Source: CAYMSF01 sp964542255
GTDB taxonomy: Bacteria > Verrucomicrobiota > Lentisphaeria > Victivallales > Victivallaceae
NCBI GenBank assembly: GCA_964542255.1
Contig: CAZITV010000059.1
Location: 1 to 12,186, forward strand
DNA length: 12,186 nt
Direction: 5' to 3'
Shown here one piece after another: positions 7,409 through 12,186 of the stretch. Under the pieces are notes generated by a model, which was given only the letters and a program-made list of their open reading frames with translations, was not told where the DNA came from and made no database searches. Each line of letters opens with the position of its first letter. The first letter of the stretch is position 1. The position numbers and the translations under genes were made by a program.

Positions 7409-7418
7409 TAAAGTTTCG

Positions 7419-7436
7419 CTGGAATAATAATCCCAG
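7419..7436 (-). other. Second small hairpin in the tig leader
   Basis: On the minus strand CTGGGA-TTATTA-TTCCAG pairs with one G-T mismatch, immediately upstream of the terminator-like hairpin. It is at or just after the predicted start of transcription, where a 5' stem-loop can stabilise mRNA. It is short, so it could be chance. Confidence 0.25.
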
Positions 7437-7443
7437 AATCTAT

Positions 7444-7472
7444 ACCATACTGCAATCTCCCCTTTTTTTCAA
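7444..7472 (-). promoter_or_regulatory. Candidate sigma-70 promoter for tig-clpP-clpX
   Basis: On the minus strand TTGAAA (7467-7472, 5 of 6 to the -35 consensus) and TATGGT (7444-7449, 4 of 6 to the -10) are separated by 17 bases. Transcription would start near 7436, leaving a leader of about 140 bases before tig. This is the best match in the spacer; no heat-shock element such as CIRCE was seen. Confidence 0.35.
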
Positions 7473-7657
7473 GCTTAAAAAAAACTTTCAAACTTTTTTA
7501 TTAAATCATTATTTGCGTTTTGATGTAAACACCGATATAGTTATTATCCGTGCGTTTATCGTGAATCGCGTTGAACGCCAAATTGGTTTAGCCTGTTTGC
7601 CAAGATATTATGAAAGAATAATAATGCGCAATAATCTTTCGAGAAGATTTTTGCATT

Positions 7658-7666
7658 TGTTATAAT
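7658..7666 (+). promoter_or_regulatory. Extended -10 promoter for the FHA gene
   Basis: TG-T-TATAAT is a perfect extended -10 element, which can work without a good -35; the bases about 17 upstream (TTTCGA) match only partly. Transcription would start near 7673, giving a leader of about 74 bases before the ATG at 7747. It is the strongest forward promoter in the 450-base spacer 7297-7746. That spacer otherwise holds the tig promoter and hairpins on the other strand and no convincing gene. Confidence 0.5.
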
Positions 7667-7746
7667 GTGTTGTATATTCTTTCTGTGATAACGGCAGATT
7701 GTGGTTTGGGTTATATTGTAGAATTCAGTAATCAGCGAGGGTTGAA

Positions 7747-8304
7747 ATGGCAGGAAGTCCAAAATTAATTGTCCTCTCCGAAAAGCTCAGAGGGAAAACT
7801 TTTGAGCTTACCAAAGACGTTCATTCTGCAGGGAGAACTGATGATCGCGATATCTGCATCAAAGATCCAACGATAAGCTCACACCACTGTGATTTTGTCA
7901 AAGCAGAAAAAAATTATATTTTGCGTGACAACAACAGTACCAATGGCACCAGAGTTAATAATGTGCCGGTTTCCGAACAAGAGCTGAAAAATAGCGATAT
8001 CCTCCAACTGGGCGGAGTGGAAATCCTGTATGATTGCGATGACGAAACTTCTACCTCAGTCACCAGAACGCAAACCGGTATTGACTTAGACAGCACCGAA
8101 ATCGGACTGGCAACGGTTAAAGAACTCAATAACTTTTCGCCATTTGCGAAAGATGACAGCAAAAAAGGCGGATTCAGCCAAAAGATTTTAATTGCGCTGG
8201 TATCCTTGCTGGCGGTGGCGATTCTCGTGCTCCTGGCTTTCCTGATTATTCTGATTTTCCGTAAGAATCCGGACGCGGCGCTGATACTGTTGCAATGGTT
8301 GTGA
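7747..8304 (+). CDS. FHA-domain protein with C-terminal membrane anchor
   Basis: A 185-residue protein with a forkhead-associated domain, a module that binds phosphothreonine peptides. The FHA fold spans about residues 6-97 and keeps the key residues: G29-R30, S44-x-x-H47 (in PTISSHHCDF) and N66-G67 (in NSTNGTRVNN). A Thr/Ser-rich linker (about 101-120) follows, then one transmembrane helix (about 147-171) and a short tail, so the FHA domain faces the cytosol at the membrane. The start is supported by AGCGAGG at 7734-7740, six bases before the ATG. It has its own candidate promoter. Its tail-anchored layout mirrors that of the kinase at 2417-3691, which may phosphorylate or be bound by it; that is inference. 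FHA partners of Hanks kinases are common in bacteria, but this one has no recognised named family. Confidence 0.9.
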   Translation: MAGSPKLIVLSEKLRGKTFELTKDVHSAGRTDDRDICIKDPTISSHHCDFVKAEKNYILRDNNSTNGTRVNNVPVSEQELKNSDILQLGGVEILYDCDDETSTSVTRTQTGIDLDSTEIGLATVKELNNFSPFAKDDSKKGGFSQKILIALVSLLAVAILVLLAFLIILIFRKNPDAALILLQWL

Positions 8305-8358
8305 TTGCAAACTTGATGTGACCTGCCATTTTACCGAATCTTTTGCGTAAACTTCATC

Positions 8359-8508
8359 AGAGCTTGTTTAGGCTGCACCTTTTGAACGGCATTTTGTGAT
8401 AGTATCGGAGTATCTTTGAGACGGTTAGAAATTGTGAAAAGTACCCGCTTATTCCGGTTCAAAGCCAAAATAGAATTAGTTAGCGGTGATGAAGAACTAA
8501 CAAGCTCT
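8359..8508. repeat. 150-bp element with 10-bp terminal inverted repeats
   Basis: AGAGCTTGTT (8359-8368) and AACAAGCTCT (8499-8508) are perfect inverted repeats. Further in, TTTTGAAC-GG (from 8380) and CC-GGTTCAAA (from 8453) also pair, at unequal distances from the ends. No protein is recognisable inside; a 64-codon minus-strand frame covers it but has no family likeness or RBS. It occupies the ftsH upstream region between two forward genes. It may be a second kind of MITE-like element or a structured leader RNA of ftsH. No second copy is in the window. Confidence 0.4.
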
Positions 8509-8592
8509 AAACATAATAACCGCAATCAATGTAATAATCTAGGCATTCTTTGAAATTTAGCTCAATACATTATATTTAGGAATTTTTTGTTT

Positions 8593-10626
8593 ATGGATGA
8601 TAAAAATCAAAACCAGAATGGACAGGATCCAAAAAAAAATAACGCGCCGCAGACGCCACCGCAATCGCCAGCGACAGGTACACGCCGCCCGCCCAAAGCT
8701 GCTTTAGTTTGGTTCATTATTTTTATGGCGCTCGGCGCAATGATGCTTTTTCAGTTTAACTCAAATGGACGCACCATCCGCTGGGATCAATCCGAATTTG
8801 AACGTAAGGCACTGGAAGGCAGAATCCGCACCGTTAAAATATCACCGGAATCCGACCGGGTAATGTTTATCGAAGGCAAATACTCATTAACACCCGAAGA
8901 ATCTTCCGCCGCAGTGAAAAAGAATCCGAAAGCGCCTGATTATGGTCAATACAAGACCCGGGTAATTTATACAGAATCACTGGATCAGCTGCTTAAACCG
9001 GTGGCACGCGCGGTAGAACCACGCGAAAACTGGTGGACGCTTCTTGCCACTATTCTCCCGGTTTTGCTGATTGTCGGTCTAATCTATTTCCTCTTTTCAC
9101 GCCAAATCAAAATGGCCGGCAAAGGCGCTATGCAGTTCGGCAAAAGCCGCGCCAGAATTATTATGCCAAATGATTTAAAAACTACTTTTGACGATATTGC
9201 CGGAGCAGATGAAGCCAAAGAAGAAATTAAAGAAGTGGTAGAATTCCTCAAAGACCCGCTAAAATTTAAAATGCTCGGCGGCAATATCCCCAAAGGTGTC
9301 CTGTTAACCGGTTCGCCAGGAACAGGAAAAACCTTGCTGGCTAAAGCGGTTGCCTGCGAAGCCGGCGTCCCGTTCTTTTCCATCAGCGGTTCTGATTTTG
9401 TTGAAATGTTTGTCGGCGTCGGCGCCAGCCGGGTCCGCGATATGTTTGAACAAGCCAGAAAACATACTCCATGCTTAATTTTTATTGATGAAATTGATGC
9501 GGTGGGGCGTTCTCGTTTTTCAGGTCTTGGCGGCGGTCATGACGAACGCGAGCAAACGCTAAACGCGATGCTGGTGGAAATGGATGGGTTGGAAACTCAA
9601 GCCGGGGTAATCGTTTTGGCGGCGACAAACCGTCCAGACGTGCTGGATCCGGCGCTGCTGCGTCCCGGACGATTCGACCGGCAAGTAGTTATGGATCTGC
9701 CTGACATTAAAGGACGGCGTAAAATTCTTGACGTCCACAGCAAAAATATAAAAATTGAGAGCAATGTTGAACTGGATACCATTGCCCGCACCACGCCCGG
9801 ATTTAGCGGAGCAGACCTGGCCAACCTGTGCAATGAGGCCGCATTGCTGGCAGCACGGAACAACCGCGAGGCGGCGACTCAGGCGGATATGGAAGAAGCC
9901 CGCGATAAAGTCAGATGGGGACGTGAACGCAAAAGCCGTAAAATTAGCGACCGCGAACGCAAACTGACCGCGTATCATGAAGCTGGTCACACTATCGTGG
10001 CACTAAACTGCAAGCTGTCCACCCCGGTTCATAAAGTAACGATTATTCCACGTGGTCAAGCCTATTTGGGCGCCACGCTGACAATGCCGCTGGAAGATGC
10101 TTACACGCAAAGCAAGAATGAACTGCTTGATGAACTGACAGTATTGATGGGTGGACGCGCTGCCGAAGAAATCATTTTTGGTGATGTAACCAACGGCGCA
10201 TCCGGCGATATTGACCATGCCACACGGATTGCACGCTTAATGATATGCACATTTGGCATGAATGATAAGATTGGACCAATCCGCTACAGCGAACACCATG
10301 AGCAAGTCCGGGTAAGAGCAGACGCACCGCCGTCGGAAACCTACAGTCAGGAAACCGCCCGGGAAATTGATATTGAAGTTAAGCTGCTGATAAACAGCGC
10401 ACGTCAGCGCGCCTTGGATATCTTGAACAGCCTGCACAATAATCTTGAGAAACTTGCCGTTGAATTACTGGACAAGGAAACGTTGACTGTTGCAGAAGTC
10501 CGCAAGCTGCTTGGTATGCCGGAAGAAATTTTAGCCGGCAATACCGATACCGCCGAAACCGCTGTTGAGGAAACATCTGCGGCTGATGAAACGGCAACGG
10601 CAATTAAGCCTGACAACGCATCATAA
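8593..10626 (+). CDS. ftsH: ATP-dependent zinc metalloprotease FtsH
   Basis: Membrane-bound AAA+ protease that extracts and degrades misassembled membrane proteins and short-lived regulators. The 677 residues begin with a Gln/Asn/Pro-rich cytosolic tail (1-35) longer than in E. coli. Then come TM1 (about 36-55), a periplasmic domain (about 56-146), TM2 (about 147-168), Walker A GSPGTGKT (240-247), the FVG pore loop (273-275), Walker B with D299-E300, arginine fingers R357 and R360 in LLRPGR, the zinc site H462-E-A-G-H466 and third ligand Asp539 in GASGDI. The last 25 residues or so are acidic. The start chosen is ATG 8593 with AGGAA at 8578-8582; a TTG at 8587 would add two residues but sits too close to that RBS. 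It heads an operon with the YggU and ankyrin genes. All catalytic residues are intact. Confidence 0.97.
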   Translation: MDDKNQNQNGQDPKKNNAPQTPPQSPATGTRRPPKAALVWFIIFMALGAMMLFQFNSNGRTIRWDQSEFERKALEGRIRTVKISPESDRVMFIEGKYSLTPEESSAAVKKNPKAPDYGQYKTRVIYTESLDQLLKPVARAVEPRENWWTLLATILPVLLIVGLIYFLFSRQIKMAGKGAMQFGKSRARIIMPNDLKTTFDDIAGADEAKEEIKEVVEFLKDPLKFKMLGGNIPKGVLLTGSPGTGKTLLAKAVACEAGVPFFSISGSDFVEMFVGVGASRVRDMFEQARKHTPCLIFIDEIDAVGRSRFSGLGGGHDEREQTLNAMLVEMDGLETQAGVIVLAATNRPDVLDPALLRPGRFDRQVVMDLPDIKGRRKILDVHSKNIKIESNVELDTIARTTPGFSGADLANLCNEAALLAARNNREAATQADMEEARDKVRWGRERKSRKISDRERKLTAYHEAGHTIVALNCKLSTPVHKVTIIPRGQAYLGATLTMPLEDAYTQSKNELLDELTVLMGGRAAEEIIFGDVTNGASGDIDHATRIARLMICTFGMNDKIGPIRYSEHHEQVRVRADAPPSETYSQETAREIDIEVKLLINSARQRALDILNSLHNNLEKLAVELLDKETLTVAEVRKLLGMPEEILAGNTDTAETAVEETSAADETATAIKPDNAS

Positions 10627-10628
10627 TT

Positions 10629-10952
10629 ATGATGTCTGCGGAAGGCACGGATTTTATTCAGGCGTGCAGCGACGGAGTGTTGCTGCACTGCTGGATTCAG
10701 CCGCGGGCATCTAAATCAAGAATTGCCGGAATTTATGATAACCGGATTAAGATAGCCGTTGCCGCGCTGCCAGCCGATGGGGCCGCCAATAGTGAATTGT
10801 GTAAATTTCTCGCCAAAAAGTTACAGGTGGGGGCAACTCAAATAACGTTGATTAAGGGCAGTTCCTCCAGAAGGAAAACCGTTAAGGTTTCGGGTATATC
10901 CGTTTCAACCTTATGCTCGCTATTAGCAATAAATCCGGAGCCGCTGCCATGA
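10629..10952 (+). CDS. YggU/DUF167 family protein
   Basis: A small 107-residue cytosolic protein of the DUF167 (YggU) family, whose molecular role is not established. Family features visible are the WIQPRASKS strand near residues 22-30, PADGAANSELCKFLAKKL (48-65) and the basic LIKGSSSRRKTVKV stretch (74-87), which suggests possible nucleic-acid or anion contact. It starts two bases after the ftsH stop with two adjacent ATG codons (10629 and 10632) and no strong RBS, so its translation probably depends on ftsH. Its stop overlaps the ankyrin gene's start (ATGA). The full-length fold appears intact. Confidence 0.88.
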   Translation: MMSAEGTDFIQACSDGVLLHCWIQPRASKSRIAGIYDNRIKIAVAALPADGAANSELCKFLAKKLQVGATQITLIKGSSSRRKTVKVSGISVSTLCSLLAINPEPLP

Positions 10953-11980
10953 CGCAAAAACACCCGGTCGGACACAGCAAAGCTGCTGCACCAAAACCGC
11001 GCAGTAAATGGCTGCCGTGGCTTATAGGATTCCTGCTGCTTTGCATAATTGGCGCTATGATCCTGCCGCGGTACCTCAGCAAAATTACCCTGTTTTTTGC
11101 CGATGATTCGGAACGCCTAATCTATGCGGTTGCAACTGATAACATTGAATTGACGCGCGAATTACTCCAAAAGATGACCAACCCCGACACCCGCGACCTC
11201 AAACACTGGACACCGCTGCACTTCGCGGCACACGAAGGATACAACCAACAGGCTGTAATGCTGCTCCGCGCCGGTGCCTCCGTTAACCCAAAAACTGACC
11301 ACGGCTGGACACCGCTGCATTGGGCAATTTATCAAAAACATCCGGAAACCGCGGCAATACTGCTGCGCGGCAACGCCGATATCCACGCCCGCAACTGGCT
11401 CGGTAACCCGCCGCTGCATATCGCCGTATTTCAGGAAGACTACACGATGGCTAAATTATTGCTGGATGCCGGCGCTGACGTCAATTTGCGCAACTACAGC
11501 GGTTCTACGGCACTGGATTATGCGGTGCATCAGCAATCCAGCGCGATCATCGAATTACTTTTATCCAGAAATGCCGACCCGGAATCAACCAAAGCCAAAT
11601 CCATCATTATGCTGCGTGATTCTTTTACGCCATTGGCCAGAGCCGCGATGTTCGGCAATACCGCAATCGCGCTGCGCCTGATGAGTATGAACATCGCAGT
11701 CAGTCCGCAGGATAATCTCGGCAACACCCCGCTGCATGAGGCCGCCAAATATAATCACCCGCAGTTTGTAAGATTGCTGCTGCAGTTTGACGCGGACCCG
11801 TTCATCAAAAACAACAAAGGGGAATCACCGTTAGAGCTCGCCGCCACTCCGGCAATCCGGCGGTTAATCTGTGAACAACAAATGCAGCGGCTGCTTAACC
11901 CGGCTTCTGCTCAATCAACCAATTTCATCGGCAATAGCGGCACCATCAGGCGCGCCAGCCTGGAAGCCGCCAAAAAATGA
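10949..11980 (+). CDS. Membrane-anchored ankyrin-repeat protein
   Basis: A 343-residue protein with one N-terminal transmembrane helix (about 21-40) after a basic stretch (KPRSK), then about eight ankyrin repeats (roughly 54-308). The best repeats show the TPLH-x-A core: TPLHFAA (88-94), TPLHWAI (121-127), PPLHIAV (154-160) and TPLHEAA (260-266); the first and last are degenerate. By the positive-inside rule the ankyrin domain should face the periplasm, although an uncleaved anchor cannot be distinguished from a signal peptide by eye. Ankyrin domains bind proteins; the partner is unknown. The start at 10949 (not the in-frame ATG at 10913) is chosen because of GGAG at 10937-10940, eight bases upstream, and the ATGA overlap with the YggU gene. 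Operon position after ftsH suggests a membrane-quality-control role, which is inference. Confidence 0.88.
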   Translation: MTQKHPVGHSKAAAPKPRSKWLPWLIGFLLLCIIGAMILPRYLSKITLFFADDSERLIYAVATDNIELTRELLQKMTNPDTRDLKHWTPLHFAAHEGYNQQAVMLLRAGASVNPKTDHGWTPLHWAIYQKHPETAAILLRGNADIHARNWLGNPPLHIAVFQEDYTMAKLLLDAGADVNLRNYSGSTALDYAVHQQSSAIIELLLSRNADPESTKAKSIIMLRDSFTPLARAAMFGNTAIALRLMSMNIAVSPQDNLGNTPLHEAAKYNHPQFVRLLLQFDADPFIKNNKGESPLELAATPAIRRLICEQQMQRLLNPASAQSTNFIGNSGTIRRASLEAAKK

Positions 11981-12186
11981 TGGGATGATATAGGTTATTC
12001 CTTCTCCCCGTTTTTACTTGTAATAGCTCAGTATTTATATGACAACCGGATCATTCTATGTTATCTCACACAGGGGGCACGGAGCAAAACAAAACATTTT
12101 CTACCACGAAAAAACACGAATTTACACGAAAGAAAACGAAACCAATGCGGTGGATTTCATTGCCGGTGGCAATATCATTCACCGCC
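11981..12186. other. Right-edge intergenic region
   Basis: There are 206 bases after the ankyrin gene with no convincing coding sequence. No clear stem plus T-run follows the stop, so the ftsH operon terminator was not found. The only notable content is the CACGAA periodic repeat and the GGCACGGAG stretch before it. Confidence 0.5.
12067..12140. repeat. CACGAA repeat tract with 10-bp period
   Basis: CACGAA begins at 12105, 12115 and 12125, with a degenerate AACGAA at 12135: four units at exact 10-base spacing. It is preceded by CACACAGGGGGCACGGAG (about 12067-12084), a related motif. Similar CACGGAG/CACGAA tracts are familiar as dispersed intergenic repeats in many environmental bacterial genomes. 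The function is unknown. The window ends soon after, so its full length cannot be judged. Confidence 0.6.

Noticed and set aside
7556..7762. 68-codon minus-strand frame in the tig/FHA spacer
   Set aside because: It overlaps the FHA start and the extended -10 promoter and has no recognisable protein character.
8331..8525. 64-codon minus-strand frame between the FHA gene and ftsH
   Set aside because: It has no RBS, no family likeness, and follows the inverted-repeat element; likely chance.
8550..8576. TTGAAA and TATATT as a promoter for ftsH
   Set aside because: The spacer is only 15 bases and the transcript would begin at or after the ribosome-binding site.
10913..10948. 12-codon N-terminal extension of the ankyrin protein
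   Set aside because: It lies inside the YggU gene; ATG 10949 has GGAG at eight bases and the ATGA overlap.
1..12186. CRISPR array, tRNA, rRNA or phage genes
   Set aside because: No regularly spaced long repeats, no cloverleaf or rRNA-like stretches and no phage-type proteins were seen.

Overview
This window looks like chromosomal DNA from a bacterium of the PVC group, most likely a Lentisphaerota-type organism. That is a judgement from gene style: paired Gfo/Idh/MocA oxidoreductases, an Hanks-type kinase with a DWG motif, an FHA protein, a membrane-anchored ankyrin protein, and large repeat-rich intergenic spaces. No marker gene proves it. GC content looks moderate. The first two genes look more AT-rich than the rest.

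Layout. (1) Positions 1-17 are the end of a dispersed repeat whose body lies outside the window. (2) 176-2376 (+) holds two Gfo/Idh/MocA-family oxidoreductases overlapping by ATGA, with a candidate promoter and palindromic operator upstream. (3) 2417-3691 (-) is a tail-anchored Ser/Thr kinase converging on them. (4) 3722-3874 is a 153-bp imperfect palindrome (MITE-like) whose right end matches positions 1-17 exactly. (5) 4006-7296 (-) is the classical tig-clpP-clpX operon, read tig to clpP to clpX, with a good intrinsic terminator at about 3940-3985. (6) 7297-7746 is a 450-bp divergent spacer with candidate promoters in both directions and two hairpins. (7) 7747-8304 (+) is a tail-anchored FHA protein. 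(8) 8305-8592 is a spacer containing a 150-bp element with 10-bp terminal inverted repeats. (9) 8593-11980 (+) is a tight operon of ftsH, a YggU/DUF167 protein and a membrane-anchored ankyrin-repeat protein. (10) The right end carries a 10-bp-periodic CACGAA repeat.

How the genes work together. The core is protein quality control: trigger factor at the ribosome, ClpXP in the cytosol and FtsH at the inner membrane. A phosphothreonine-type signalling pair (kinase and FHA protein, each with one C-terminal membrane anchor and no outer domain) flanks the tig-clpPX operon. Whether they signal to each other or to the proteases is inference.

The most striking observation is in the kinase. The usual VAxK lysine is Ala104, and a lysine (Lys87) sits in the glycine-rich loop (GFGGMKAV), the position used by eukaryotic WNK ('with no lysine') kinases. 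The other catalytic residues are present.
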